NCBI RefSeq assembly: GCF_002127325.2
Contig: NC_035437.2
Location: forward strand, 161,795,408-161,859,407
DNA from: Helianthus annuus
Lineage: Eukaryota; Streptophyta; Magnoliopsida; Asterales; Asteraceae
Reading direction: 5' to 3'
DNA: 64,000 nt
Part shown: positions 34,438 through 43,869 of the stretch, piece by piece
How the letters are laid out: every line of letters begins with the position of its first letter
How positions within the stretch are numbered: position 1 is the stretch's first letter
Made by a program: the position numbers and the translations under genes
The notes under the pieces: generated by a model
Told to the model about the DNA's origin: nothing
The model's input: the letters and a program-made list of their open reading frames with translations, nothing else
Databases searched by the model: none

Positions 34438-37400
34438 TTTGAAAAATATTAATAGTAATATCAAAATTCATAGTTTTATCATTCCAAATATTAGTGGTAA
34501 TGTCTCCACTTCAAAACATAAAAACATAAAGTGTCGATGTTCGAAACACGATCTAGTCATAAGCAATGAAATCTTTCCTCCGAGTCTACATCAACCTGCG
34601 ATGGCTGTTGAAGACTGAAGAAGAGAACAAAATTCGAAACCAAGATGAACTCTAAGTATCAGACGAGGCACTAGCTTCCAGCAATTGAAAGATTTAGCTT
34701 CGATTCGGATTATGAACAAGCTTCCTGATGAAGAAGTGCTTCTAGCGACCTCAAACCAGTGTGCGCTCCAGAACATTGGTCGTCGTACATCATTAATTTA
34801 GGTTTAATTGGTCGTATATATGTTTTATCAAACATTTGGGCCTTCTACTGTAATGGGTTTAATTAATAAAAGTGGGCTTTTCATTAAATTTGGGCTGACC
34901 GGTAGGCGCTATACATGGTCTTCAAATAGCGGGCTATAGCGCCAATAGCGGTTCCGCTATAACCAACCGCTATTTGGACCGCTACAAGCCCAGGTGTCCA
35001 CTAACCGCTAAAGCACCGCTATAGTGCCGCTATTAACTGCATAGCTGACGCATATTACTATTTTCGTTGTTTTAACAATATCATGAAATGCTTTATGAAT
35101 CAAGTCGATAACGCCTGGTGTAATCACAAAGCGAATCGGTCAAAATAACCGGTATTGGTATTATCCAAACTGACACCGTTATTCGTTCTTATGATTTTCA
35201 ATCATTATAAAACATGTGTAGAAATCATCTTGGGCATATCTTTTTCGGTTGTTATACCATTGTTGGTATCCTACATGCTTGTAACAAACCAAAACGATAC
35301 AGATCGGATGTCCGCCGCAGCGCGCGGCAAATCACACTGGTTATTGTTAAGGCTTGATTTAAACAAGCCAAAGAGCAAGCTTACCTCGGCACAACCTCAA
35401 CTCATTTAGAAACCGATCCACCTTTCCTCGGTTCTTTTTGAACAATCCATTAGCTTTCTAAACAACCCTAATGTTTGGTAATATATGGGTGCTACTAAAC
35501 ACACCCCTCTTTCTAAACGGCAACTAACATACTTCAAAATACTCTTATAATTGTACGTTTAATACGAACAGCGTACGTTTAGCACGTATGATTATGTTAA
35601 AGAGAGAGATATATATGTATGTAGGACTAAAAGTTTCAGGAGGTGGTACAATAAATAGGGTTGAATGATTTGAGAGATGTGAAAACACCAAAGATTGAAT
35701 AGTGGGGTGGGGGACCACATGAAGAAAAAGAAAAGAACTGACGTTTTCACTGCAAAAGAAAGAAACGAGAAATGATAATACAAGGTTCGTTGTGTCGAAT
35801 CGCAAGCAGAGCCCAGAGAGTGAGTCTTTATATCTGTACGTACGGTCTTCCAATAAAAAAGAAGATAACCCGCATAGCACGCACCTATGACCTACCTCTT
35901 TGCACTGCTACCTTATTTTATTAATCACTTAAGTACAAACCCTAACGTAAACCCCCCCCATGAAGTACATGAAAAAGGGTTTTATTTTAAGTAATTAAGG
36001 TAAAACTGACAAAATGCTTTATGATGTTTTGAAAAAAAGTTTCATATTCACTTACTCCTCCTGGCTAGAGTTCATAATAACAACTATTCCAATAACTTTT
36101 GCCAGAGTGAATAGTGTCCGTCCTCTCACCTGAAATACTTTAAATTATATAAAAAGGGGTCGTAATCTTTTTAGTATTTGAAATTGCAATTATGTTATGT
36201 TTTACGTATCCCAGTTTATTATATTATATATATAACTATTTCAATAACTTATGCCAGAGTGAATAGTGTCCTCTCACTAGAACTATAATAAATATTAAAA
36301 AAAGCAACTCAGGTAATTTTTTTTGTTATTTGAAATAGCAAATTAGTAAATATGTTTTGTTTTGTATATCACAGTTACTTATACATAGTACAACTAGCCA
36401 CATTTGTTAGTACGTAGTTACTTCATAATTTTTAAATATATAAAGGACTATTAAAGTACAAAGGGTACAAGTTAATTACGCATGAATAGTTTCAAAATTT
36501 TGTATGAAAGAAAATAACATTTGAAAATCAGGCATGAAGGAAATCAAAATTACTCATGAAGGAAATAACAAATGAAAATTACGTATAAAGAAATATCAAA
36601 ATCACGCACCCTCTAAAATCCTTTTTATACTTTGTAAGTTAATAGTCATTTGTATTTAAACCTTTTACAATACTTGTATACTTTGTTCATCAAATAAAGT
36701 GGAAGAAAGAAAGTAGGGTGGTTATATGCTTACATAACAACTTTATGATTCATAGCAAAAGCGGGCGAAAGATAGTAGAGCACTTGCATAAGTGCATATC
36801 GGGCGGAAGATAGACTATGGGAGAAAGATAATAGGACGCAGGGCCAGCCCTGAGAATTCATGTATCATGTTTGAGCTCGAAAAAACGTGCCCTTAGGCAA
36901 TAACGAAATTGGGTATTGGGCTCACTAAAAGTCTAAACCTAATGCTAATAGGATAATAACTAATCTAAACCATAAAAATAGTTTTGTAAGTGGGCCTATG
37001 TTGGTGTTTATATGGGTATACCCTATTAATTTATTTATTTTTACATTTACATATCGAAGTTTTTAAAAAATAATGTGCACTTCGAAATATCGGGCCCTGG
37101 CCGGTGGTCCTCCCCGCCCACCTTCAGGGCCGGCCATGGTAGGACGGTTATGGGATTTCGCAAGTGTTTGTCAGACAGACAGATAAACTAGGAGAAAAAT
37201 ATAGTAAGACGATTAAACTATCCACATCGCTCGGTTCCCTTCCCCTCCGCTCGTCTCTCCTGCCCAGTACCACCTTAGATGTCCAACCCTTCCCTTTTCT
37301 CTCGTCTCTCTCTCATCCATGTCATCCAGCCACATTAATAAGGGCGGGATCTACGGTGTTTATGATAATCTTGCAGGTTTCTATTTAAAAAAATTGTTTA

Positions 37401-40400
37401 TTTAAACTAAAATATGTATAAATAATTGAGGATATTAATATATGATCTATACAACAGAGGTAAAAGGAAAGCTGTCAAAGGAAGCCAAAGATATTGGCCA
37501 AACCAATAAAAGTTTTTGAGTCACTGTATCCTGTACTTGAACTAACCATGTCATAACTCTTAAGGTTATCTACAGTATTTTTATTTTATTTTATAATTAT
37601 TAAGGAAGAAGCATGATAGAAAAAGATTTTGCTTTTGGGTACAAGATCTTACACCATGCTTGTATTTTATTAAGATATTTACCATTTCTATGATACCAGA
37701 AAACAAAATGGTTCTCAGTTTTGTGTGTCCTATCTTTCCCATGCAATTGAAAAACAAGCAAACTAGTAAGAACACTACAACGGTGAAACAACATGTGACC
37801 CTACTATTGAAACATCTTTTCTATCTTTAACTTTAGAAAATCAAAATGTTAAATTATTATAAAGATGATTTGTTTTATATAGAGAAGAGGAAAATTATTT
37901 AACCTGACTTTCGTATGTGTTTATCTCGAGGTGTCGATTCTTGACATGAATGTTGAAACAACAAGACATAAATTAAGCAGATTTTGGGATGCCATTCATG
38001 ATGGGTCGTGTTCGGATTTACCTCTTTAATTCTACAGGTCGTACTTGGTTAATTTGTTTAATTCGTTTATTAAACATGACTTACTTAGCTCATCTATTAC
38101 CATCGTTTCACACAATTAGCATATGTACAACTTGATTACAACCCGTCTGACTTTTTTAGATACACGGATTAAATGGGTCCTATTCATCTTACATGATTTT
38201 GAGTGTTTGGATATGTTCAGTTCAGTTCAATAATTCAATCATTTCTAATCTCATTTCATATAAACTACAAGAAAACAAAAATTTTGAAAAGGAAAAAAAA
38301 AAAAAGAAACCCTATTCTTAAAGTTCTGACCAAATATCCAAGAAAAGCTTCCAATTTCATTAACTTTACCTTTGTTTCTCCATCTTTTAAATCACCAGTT
38401 ATACACAGGATGGAATAGTGAGGATCAAATGGGTTATCTGGACATCCATAACTGAATCTTTTTTTTTAAAAAAAAATGGTGAAACTGAATTCAAAAGAAC
38501 ATCAGGAACTAGACATAGTTTATGAAAGCAACAGTTATTTCAGCCTAATGCAAAATATGATAAAATTCTTGAATATAACCAGGCTTCAAAAATCAAATCT
38601 AACGTTAAGCAAACAAATAGTTAAATATAACCACTTTGTAATAAAAAAAAAATTGTATCTTTAACATTATTAAATATAATACAGGTAGCTAGGTTGTCTG
38701 CTAAATAAACATGTTTCTATTACATTTGATTATTTTTAACTAAGCAATCAGATGCAATTATTTTTTAAAATTCGATGTATTATTATGGTGCCCCAAACTT
38801 ATACTGCCAAATTTGGGGTACTAAAAACATCAAAAGAAATTTCAAAGCTTATAATCATATTTTCATGATCAATACACTTTTACTCTATTATTTTGACATA
38901 TTATCTTGCAGTTTTTATGAATATAGGCACCTTTTTACATAAGTTTTAACTATCATTTTTTAAGTTTGAAATGGCTTGAGATTGCAAATAAAAAACTAGG
39001 TTTCATTAGGTTATGAAACCCCTTGAGGCCAGGCTCTATTAGTTGCTGAAATGTCAATGTGGTGGTGGTGGAGTGGTAAGAAAGAGACTTAGTGTTCTAA
39101 GTGACTCAGGTTCAATTCCTGTCCTCCCCATTATTTTCTGCAGCACCTGATGATAGTGAGATACTAGGCGAATAGGTGGAGATCGCTAGTTCGATCCTTG
39201 AACTGAGCGAGTGTTACCTCACCGCACTGTCGTGCTTTCGGGCGAGTGTTCACGGGCTTCGGCCCTAGGTGAGGGTTTTCCCCGGTTCGAAGACGAGTGT
39301 ATCCCGATGTGGTGAATTTCACAAGTAACCCACTTGAAGGATTAGTTGGCCTTCAAAAAAAAGGTGCTGAAATAGCTCTTTTCGAAAACGAACCGATTGT
39401 TTTCGCCACTGGTATAGGTGGGAAGGGATACATCTAGTAAAAACCTAGGTAACACGATAAGTTTAGCACAACTCATTGTTTTCCGGATATATTCAATATT
39501 GTAATTGGGTTATATTAACCCACTATTAGAAATAATAGCTTTTATAATATTACTTTAATTAATACAACTATATCTTTAATTAGTAAAATCTTGTAACATA
39601 ACAGAACCAGAAAACATATCCAACCTATTGTACTATTGTCATATAGTTGTGGTAATTCAATGGTGGACATTTTGTTAGGTATTAAGTACAGTGATTTCTT
39701 TGTATTTGTGTTTATAAACATGTATAAAACGACACAATCAATCGCCTTTAAACCAATTAGGATTTTTAGGCGTTTGGACTCATTTTCGAGATAACAACAT
39801 ATTAGACACTTGCAATATGAAAACGAGTGAAACAAAGTTTCAGGGGCTAGAAAAGGACACTAAGAAAGCAAGAACAGATACAATCACCAAACCTAGGGTT
39901 TCTAATTTCCAATTCCACTTCCGGTTACTATAACCACCGGATCCGGCCGCTGCTTCAGTTCCACCACCGTCACCGCCACCACCGTAATCGCCGTCCCCAC
40001 CGGCGGAGAAAAAAATGCATAAAAATATTCCGATGGAATAAAATATTCATGAGACTATGAGATGAATGATTAAATAATAATAATTAAATTAAAGGTGGGA
40101 CACAGAAGATGATGAAACACACACACACACGATAATCCATAACTGAAGTTGTACGGAGAGTAAGAAGAGAGAGAGACCTGTGTTGTAGGTTATAGAACCT
40201 CCTTTGCATAAGTTCGAAAGTTGAGTTTGCATATTGTTCAGAAACGTCGTCGCTTCATCGAACGGTCTAGCGAGATCCGATCTGTACTTATCCAGCAAAT
40301 CGCAGTATGTTTCCTTCAAAACAATCACAAATATCAGAATTTTCAGAACTGAAGAACCAAAACAAAACAATTTCACTAACCATAAATTCATCAAGCTCTG

Positions 40401-40908
40401 GATCGTCTCCCAAACAAGAACACGCGCTAGAACTGCTGCAGAAATCGTTATCTCTGAAAATTTCATCAAACAAATTCGCTACATCTGCTGGAGCTCCAAC
40501 CTAATCAAATCAACACACAAATATTCGCCCATAGTTTCTCTCTCACACACATACGCACACATATACACATACATATACACATACAGATAAACGTACCTTC
40601 TGACAAGCGATGTAAGCTTGGAGTAACCTAGGGTACAGCGGATGCGAAACAATTTTTGCGCGATTAGCACTTGAAAATTCTTCGGTTTCCTCACCTAATC
40701 CATTGCTGTTATTATTATAATTACTACTACTGGTTTGAATACTAGAACCGGAAACAAAAACAGGCGGAATTGGAATCGGAATCGGTCGTTTACGGCGAAA
40801 ATCCGGTGACGGATCATCATACGCAGGGCGATAGTTCTCTCCTCCATCTGCACCTGCACCTGCAACTTGAACTTGCTCATGGTTTATCAATCCGTAGATG
40901 TGTTCCAT
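20200..40908 (-). CDS. KNAT2/KNAT6-like: Class I KNOX homeobox transcription factor, five exons
   Basis: TALE homeodomain protein that acts in the nucleus, typically with BELL partners, to maintain meristem and boundary identity. Exons on the minus strand are 40908-40597, 40500-40381, 40313-40178, 21185-20947 and 20361-20200, giving 322 codons plus stop. Domains in order are KNOX1 ([20 protein letters not shown]), KNOX2 ([15 protein letters not shown], then [13 protein letters not shown]), ELK ([20 protein letters not shown]) and a homeodomain with the TALE PYP and [26 protein letters not shown] and LLDWWN point to the KNAT2/6 clade. The start ATG has a good context (ACCATGG). The domains look complete with no stops. 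Intron 3 is about 19 kb and full of transposons. The exon 3 donor is weak (CAG|GTCTCT; GAG|GTTCTA at about 40197 is an alternative in the same phase). Confidence 0.92.
20759..20931 (+). mobile_element. SINE in KNOX intron 4 at the splice donor
   Basis: Short element flanked by a perfect 15-bp duplication, TAGTGGTATACTTAC (20744-20758 and 20932-20946). The body has GTAGAGGTAAGGCTGTCTAC..CTCCTCAGACCCTACC and ends in a GATGATGAG tail, like a widespread eudicot SINE. Its 5' part is an inverted copy of the next part (CAGCCTTACCTC...GAGGTAAGGCTG), making a fold-back of about 40-bp arms. The target duplication covers the exon 4 donor GTAAGTATACC. Confidence 0.85.
20947..21185 (-). CDS. KNAT2/KNAT6-like: KNOX exon 4 (ELK and homeodomain start)
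   Basis: Encodes [16 protein letters not shown], the ELK region and the homeodomain through RWPYPT, ending at CCAACT|GTAAGT. The acceptor is GAAAAG|CAG| with two AGs three bases apart, so the exon may start at 21185 or 21182 with one residue gained or lost. Confidence 0.9.
21186..22935. other. KNOX intron 3, exon-4-proximal part
   Basis: AT-rich intron sequence. It has a poly-A run at 21300-21316 and a partial repeat with ACGGGTC and CGAACCCGAC at 22495-22560. No gene was found. Confidence 0.5.
22960..23280. repeat. CACTA left subterminal repeats
   Basis: Repeated GCGACCRTTTAAMRCGGTCGCA-type motifs in both orientations. They probably serve as transposase binding sites. The long minus-strand ORF over them is a by-product of the repeats. 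Confidence 0.85.
23660..24330. repeat. Imperfect tandem repeats inside the CACTA
   Basis: About six diverged copies of a block containing TTTTAGGTTTTACAGAAATT and GAGCTCCTGACTCTGTTTTT, spaced about 60-120 bp apart. No coding potential was seen. Confidence 0.6.
24330..25150 (+). pseudogene. Captured 5' end of a DRIP-like RING E3 ligase gene
   Basis: Looks like a promoter and 5' UTR: a (CT)n run at 24595-24626 and a pyrimidine-rich leader with a probable leader intron ending AATGCAG. A first coding exon from 25030 reads [20 protein letters not shown] and [17 protein letters not shown]. This matches the N-terminal RING finger start of DREB2A-interacting protein ubiquitin ligases. It ends at GT|GTGAGT, with no later exons. 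The full RING is not present, so it is a fragment. Confidence 0.8.
25702..25993 (+). pseudogene. Captured C-terminus of elongation factor 2
   Basis: Encodes [51 protein letters not shown] and [13 protein letters not shown], ending LSEFEDKL and TAA. This is the conserved end of eukaryotic EF-2, the ribosomal translocase. One extra T in the run at 25839-25842 shifts the frame. Only the last ~95 codons are present. Confidence 0.92.
26798..26845 (+). pseudogene. Possible captured 48-nt exon, unidentified
   Basis: Sixteen open codons ([16 protein letters not shown]) exactly bounded by AGCGCAG| and |GTAAGT. The source gene was not recognised. Confidence 0.4.
27341..27595 (+). pseudogene. Captured piece of SWI/SNF subunit SNF12/SWP73
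   Basis: Open reading with [53 protein letters not shown] and [15 protein letters not shown]. These belong to the C-terminal region of the plant SWP73/BAF60 chromatin-remodelling subunit. The sequence lacks introns across this stretch and leaves homology after SPVEF, with a stop soon after. A few residues before EL appear deleted compared with the family. Confidence 0.9.
27769..27862 (+). pseudogene. Captured adenylate kinase exon
   Basis: After an intact acceptor TTTTGTAG| the frame reads [20 protein letters not shown] then [11 protein letters not shown]. This is the LID/CORE part of plant adenylate kinase, including the conserved RKDD. No neighbouring exons were found, so only this piece was captured. 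Confidence 0.9.
28222..28640. mobile_element. MITE-like GAACGAAC-rich repeat
   Basis: Begins GTAGGGCTGCAAACGAACCG and continues with many GTTCG/CGAAC words to about 28620. This resembles a widespread plant hAT-type MITE. Boundaries and target duplication are not clear. Confidence 0.4.
28635..29194 (+). pseudogene. Captured TM9SF (EMP70-type) gene fragment
   Basis: After the acceptor AAACAG| it reads [72 protein letters not shown] and later [19 protein letters not shown]. This is the central part of a transmembrane-9 superfamily member, a Golgi/endosomal membrane protein with nine helices. It has three nonsense codons: TAA after WDAY, TGA after VRMW and TAA after GIAF. It is therefore dead. 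Confidence 0.93.
29650..29683 (+). mobile_element. Helitron-type 3' terminus inside the CACTA
   Basis: CCCGCCGCAACGTGCGGG hairpin, then CATTCCCACTAG followed by T. This matches the other Helitron ends in the window. No partner 5' end was recognised, so how much upstream sequence it carried is unknown. Confidence 0.6.
29729..30080 (+). pseudogene. Possible captured two-exon gene end, unidentified
   Basis: Exon 29729-29776 ([16 protein letters not shown], ending AAG|GTATAC) and exon 30033-30080 ([15 protein letters not shown] and TAA, after TTTTACAG|) join in phase. The family was not recognised; both borders fit spliceosomal signals. Confidence 0.4.
30408..30785. repeat. CACTA right subterminal repeats
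   Basis: Many CGGTCGCAA, GGTCGGAAAACGGTCGCA and GCATGCGGTCGGAATTCGGT motifs, mirroring those at the left end. ORFs here are by-products. Confidence 0.85.
30804..31139. other. AT-rich intron spacer
   Basis: KNOX intron sequence right of the CACTA. Nothing was recognised. Confidence 0.4.
31140..31282 (+). repeat. 143-bp direct repeat, left copy
   Basis: Starts TTGTAAGCTACAAAGAACTT and ends ACTATATTACATT. It is nearly identical to 33777-33921 and flanks about 2.5 kb of Helitron and MITE sequence. Confidence 0.85.
31433..31905. mobile_element. Two tandem CGGTACC-type MITEs
   Basis: Two related ~220-bp units (31433-31650 and 31668-31905). Both contain GGTAAAAACC, AACGCCAAA and a TTTGCTCATCYCTGA end; the second also starts TAGGGATGAGC. 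The sequence is very rich in GGTACCG and ATACCGG words. They are probably non-autonomous DNA elements; target duplications were not resolved. Confidence 0.5.
32037..32070 (+). mobile_element. Degenerate Helitron 3' end
   Basis: A decayed hairpin (TCGCCGCAACGCAGTGACG) followed by ATTTCCATAACTAG and T. It directly precedes the first unit of the Helitron array. Confidence 0.5.
32071..33449 (+). mobile_element. Tandem Helitron array, two ~690-bp units
   Basis: Units at 32071-32758 and 32759-33449 both start with TATTAAAGTTAAGTCTCCATG. They end with GC-rich hairpins (CCCGCCGCGAAGCGCGAGG and CCCACCGCAAAGCGCGGG) and CTAT|T or CTAG|T. A second 5'-like start lies at 32848. The interiors contain GGTATCGGTACC-type words. 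No helicase is encoded, so they are non-autonomous. Confidence 0.65.
33450..33736 (+). repeat. Copia-type LTR remnant with PBS-like end
   Basis: AT-rich sequence with repeated TTGTTCTC motifs, ending TTGATTTACA. It is followed at 33720-33736 by ACACGTTATCAGCACGA, a characteristic junction of some plant copia LTRs with their primer binding site. No internal coding sequence follows. Confidence 0.5.
33777..33921 (+). repeat. 143-bp direct repeat, right copy
   Basis: Second copy of 31140-31282, differing by a few substitutions and short T-run changes. Confidence 0.85.
34295..35040. mobile_element. Inverted-repeat element rich in AGCGG/GCTAT words
   Basis: The ends are GCAGTTAAAGCGG at 34295 and CCGCTATTAACTGC at 35040. 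GCTATAGCG and AGCGGTT words cluster near both ends, as in subterminal regions of non-autonomous DNA transposons. The target duplication was not found. A (TA)n run at about 34402-34434 lies inside. Confidence 0.45.
35090..35340 (+). mobile_element. Helitron 3' end, CTGG type
   Basis: Contains ACCGGTATTGGTATT words like the nearby Helitrons. It ends with TCCGCCGCAGCGCGCGGC, then AAATCACACTGG and T. CTGG fits the CTRR rule. The 5' end is not resolved; 35090 is a guess. Confidence 0.5.
35341..36830. other. KNOX intron 3 sequence without recognised gene
   Basis: AT-rich. It contains a short duplication at 36080-36140 and 36230-36290 (TTCAATAACTTATGCCAGAG type, followed by GTGAATAGTGTCC). Conserved regulatory elements are possible but cannot be judged from one sequence. 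Confidence 0.4.
36839..37138. mobile_element. hAT-type MITE, copy 1
   Basis: 300 bp with ends CAGGGCCAGCCCTGA and, inverted, CATGGCCGGCCCTGA. It is flanked by ATAGGACG and GTAGGACG, an 8-bp target duplication with one mismatch. It is collinear with copy 2 at 45652-45942. Confidence 0.85.
37147..39043. other. KNOX intron 3 sequence without recognised gene
   Basis: AT-rich with scattered homopolymers. No ORF, element end or repeat shared within the window was identified. Confidence 0.4.
39053..39364 (+). mobile_element. tRNA-related SINE in KNOX intron 3
   Basis: 312 bp flanked by TGCTGAAAT (39044-39052 and 39365-39373). It has an A-box-like GTGGAGTGGTAAGA, a B-box GGTTCAATTCC near 39109 and a second B-box-like AGTTCGATCC near 39189. 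It ends CCTTCAAAAAAAA. Pol III-type boxes, A-tail and target duplication together define a SINE. Confidence 0.85.
40178..40313 (-). CDS. KNAT2/KNAT6-like: KNOX exon 3
   Basis: 136 nt, [20 protein letters not shown] to LSNLCKG, preceded by TTTGAAG|. It completes the KNOX2 domain and ends in phase 1. The 3' boundary is uncertain by about 19 nt because neither candidate donor is strong. Confidence 0.82.
40381..40500 (-). CDS. KNAT2/KNAT6-like: KNOX exon 2
   Basis: 40 codons, [15 protein letters not shown] to DPELDEFM, flanked by GATTAG| and |GTTAGT. It ends KNOX1 and opens KNOX2. The Ser/Cys-rich SSSSACSC link between the two is a little unusual for the family. Confidence 0.92.
40597..40908 (-). 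CDS. KNAT2/KNAT6-like: KNOX exon 1
   Basis: 104 codons from [12 protein letters not shown] to ACQK, ending at AAG|GTACGT. It includes a low-complexity PIPIPIPP and Ser/Asn stretch, then the start of KNOX1. An in-frame upstream extension exists but starts with TTG, so 40908 is the first ATG. Confidence 0.9.
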
Positions 40909-41270
40909 GGTAGTTGATAGTGGCGCATATGATTGTGATAGGAGGTGAGGTGGTAATAAATTTGAAAAGATGAGCGGAAATGGAGGGGGCAAGAAGGAGT
41001 AGTGGGATGAATTTAGCGTACAAACAATAAGAAGAAGAAAGATGCAGCAGCAGCACCTGAATGTCTGGTCTTATCCATCATCATCATGCACCATCTTCAC
41101 CTTCTTTCACTTCCATCTTTCTTTTTTTGGTTAAGTTCACGCGCTACTCTCGCGAGTTAGTTTCTTTGATTGAAGAGGTGGGGTCGGTTATGCTGTGGTC
41201 CGTTCGATGTGGTTTGTGTGTAGGGAAGGGAGGTTAGGGTGGATGCCATATATTTATTTGTTACAAAAGA
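40909..41270 (-). promoter_or_regulatory. KNOX 5' UTR and probable core promoter
   Basis: Pyrimidine-rich on the coding strand with GAAGATGG and CATCATCAT stretches, as in plant leaders. A TATA-like TAAATATA lies at 41249-41256, about 340 bp before the ATG. The transcription start is not defined. Confidence 0.4.
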
Positions 41271-41289
41271 TGGTTTATGGTTTAGGAGA

Positions 41290-41821
41290 GAGGTGTCACT
41301 CGTGTCGTGTTGATAGATTTGTGGATTGACAGATTATGGGTTGATGGGTTGTTGGGTTGAAATGTTCAACTCGAACCGGATCCATATTATTATTCAGGTC
41401 AAAGATTTCAACCCTAACCTGACCCACATAAATTTGGGTCAACCCAAATCCGACCTGTTTAACCCATATTTTTAAATGAGTCATACAAGCTGACAATTAA
41501 TAAGCGAGTTGTTGGGTTTTAAGTGGGTTATCGATAACATGTTTAATGATGAGTATGAGTGTAACAAATAAATAATATATTGTGCTAAAACTAACATTAC
41601 TATAACTAACCATGTAAAATAGAAACGGAAAAAACATAAACAAAAATATAAAAGATTTTTTTTCTAAATAGTTAAACGGGTTAATTGGTCAACTCGTTTT
41701 TATACATGTCAACCCGAACCCGACCCGTTTTTTAAACGGGTCGTGTTAGTCAACCAAAACCTGTTTTTTCGTGTCAGGTTCGGGTCAGGTTGACGGGTCG
41801 TATCAAAATCGACGCCCCTAG
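41290..41821. mobile_element. MITE-like repeat upstream of KNOX
   Basis: Rich in GGGTCAACCCGAACC words. The ends are GAGAGGTGTCACTCGTGTCG and GTATCAAAATCGACGCCCCTA, which are loosely inverted (AGRGGYGTC). The target duplication is not clear. Confidence 0.4.
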
Positions 41822-42144
41822 TCTAGGATACGTCAATGTGGGTTAAGTTATTGGTTTATCATATTACCAGGTTAGAAACTTTTTAGCGTTGTGGATTTTT
41901 GAGTTTTATAATATTTAGATTTTAGAGTGTTTTGGGAGACATGTATGTTTTTTTTTTTTTTTTTAAATTGTTTAAAAGTTGATGTGGCAATTAAGATGGC
42001 GGTTTATGGGTTTATAGTATTGTGTGATGTTGAATAATTGAAATATTATATAGAAAAATGATGATTTGATTGGAGGGGAAGTAGGGGGACGATTAGGGAA
42101 TTTCAAAAGAAGCAGGTTGCGAATAGTAAATAAGGCTAGCTTAA
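41822..42144. other. Spacer between MITE-like repeat and Helitron
   Basis: AT-rich with a T run at 41948-41964. Nothing was recognised. Confidence 0.4.
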
Positions 42145-42881
42145 TCTATACTATATTATAATGCATGAGAGAGAGATATTTTAAGATACCCAAAAAATAA
42201 AAACTTTCCCTCCCCCCTCCCTTTATTTATAGAAAGGCCCCTAAAATGAGGGTAGTTTGGTCTTTTAAACACTATTTATTTTTTAAACCCTAAACTTATT
42301 ACACTTAAATCCCTGAGATTTTAACAAAATTATAGATAATTAGTTACAATTCACCCATCTACAACAAACTTATAATTCTGTTACGTATTCTTGACATATC
42401 TTATAAACTATACCTTTTAAAAAAAATCGAAAGATAGCATGACGACCTACACATTTTTGTCGACGTTTCGGTAGTTGTCTTGTTCAATATCGACGCACGG
42501 ATTAAAAGGTACAAGTCGATAATGCTTTAATGTACAAGTACTTAATACTTGTGATCTAATGCGCCTAATCTACAAAGATGGGCTCCATCTATGCAAACAA
42601 AAACAAAAAGAATTAAAAGTACGGTAACATAAAATGAAGATATTATGTGTCACATTTTATTTTACTAAAACTGACTAATATCTATACTTAGATATATCTT
42701 ATAAAAACTTAAAACTAATCACAACAAACTTCCAATCTTATAAAAACTTAAAACTAACCACAACAAACTTCCTAAATAAAGGGGTGTCAAATCTAAAATT
42801 AAACTCTAATGCACTTCTATAGTTACTATTATAAATAAATAGCAGGACACCCCTATATCTATTGCTAAACAAAGTTAAAAA

Positions 42882-43406
42882 ATGGATCCAGTTTTGAATT
42901 CAATTGTTGCGAAAAACCAAGCATTCGAGATTGAAAATTCTAAGGTCAGTTCTGTTATATCGCAACAGTGAATAATTATGTTCTTTTATTTACTTTTATG
43001 TGAATGTTAACTTATTTGATTTTTCAGATTCAGTTGCATGATGAACATGCCAATTTAAACAACCCAGTTGTCGAACAAGATTCTAAGGTCTTGATTTTGC
43101 TGGTTTTTAAGTATTATTTTTGCGTATATCTTTTATAATAACATGTTCATTATGTTATTATATGTGTGTTTTATTGCTGGATGATGGTGATAAAAGTGTT
43201 GATATTATTTCTCATGGTGCAATGTTTAGTCCATATAAGTCTAATTTTCAACGTGAATTTAGTGAATATGTAATTTTAAGGTTTATTTAATCTTTTTTTA
43301 AACTTTTGTATTCAATTTTTGTCCTTTTAAGGATTGGAAGTTTGAGACTCAAAGGAAGAGATCCAAGAGACTCTCTGAATGGAAATGGAGTGAGCTTCTA
43401 ATTTAG
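42882..43406 (+). CDS. Small three-exon passenger gene in the Helitron
   Basis: Candidate exons 42882-42944, 43028-43087 and 43332-43406 are all in phase 0 and flanked by GT..AG. They start MDPVLNSIVAKNQAFEIENS and end RSKRLSEWKWSELLI plus stop, 65 codons in total. The basic RKRSKR could be a nuclear localisation signal. The family was not recognised; it could be the remnant of a longer captured gene. A TATA-like box before it was not evaluated. Confidence 0.45.
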
Positions 43407-43869
43407 ATGATTATGAGGACAATGACAAAGAAGATGAATTAGTAGATACTGGCGATTCAAGCATAAACTAGAAAACCCGATTAAAAATACCTTGAGTGTC
43501 AATTCAAAAGCGGAACAGATTTCGTGCAGTCTAATATGTAATCTATCAAGTATTTTTATGTTTGTTTTTTTTTTCATTTTCAGTTGTTATGTTTGATCTA
43601 AACGTATGAATAAAGTTTATTTTATATTTGAACTTTATTTTTTGTGTTAATATAATGTAGTTATTGACCATACTAATAAAGTTCAAAATAAAGTTAGTAT
43701 CCTAAATTTACAAGTCAACTGAACTTATATAAGTTAATATCCTAAAGTTGCAACAAATAGGTATTGCAGTTAGATATAATCAAGCTAAATTTATAAATAT
43801 TGCAGTTATTCTTGGATATTAATCTAATAATTTGTATTTCTTAATTAAAAAATAATAAAGTAATAAACT

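Noticed and set aside
39100..39200. tRNA gene
   Set aside because: B-box-like words are present, but there is no cloverleaf. The A-tail and target duplication show a SINE.
40909..40992. N-terminal extension of KNOX exon 1
   Set aside because: The extension begins at a TTG with no ATG; the ATG at 40908 has a good context.
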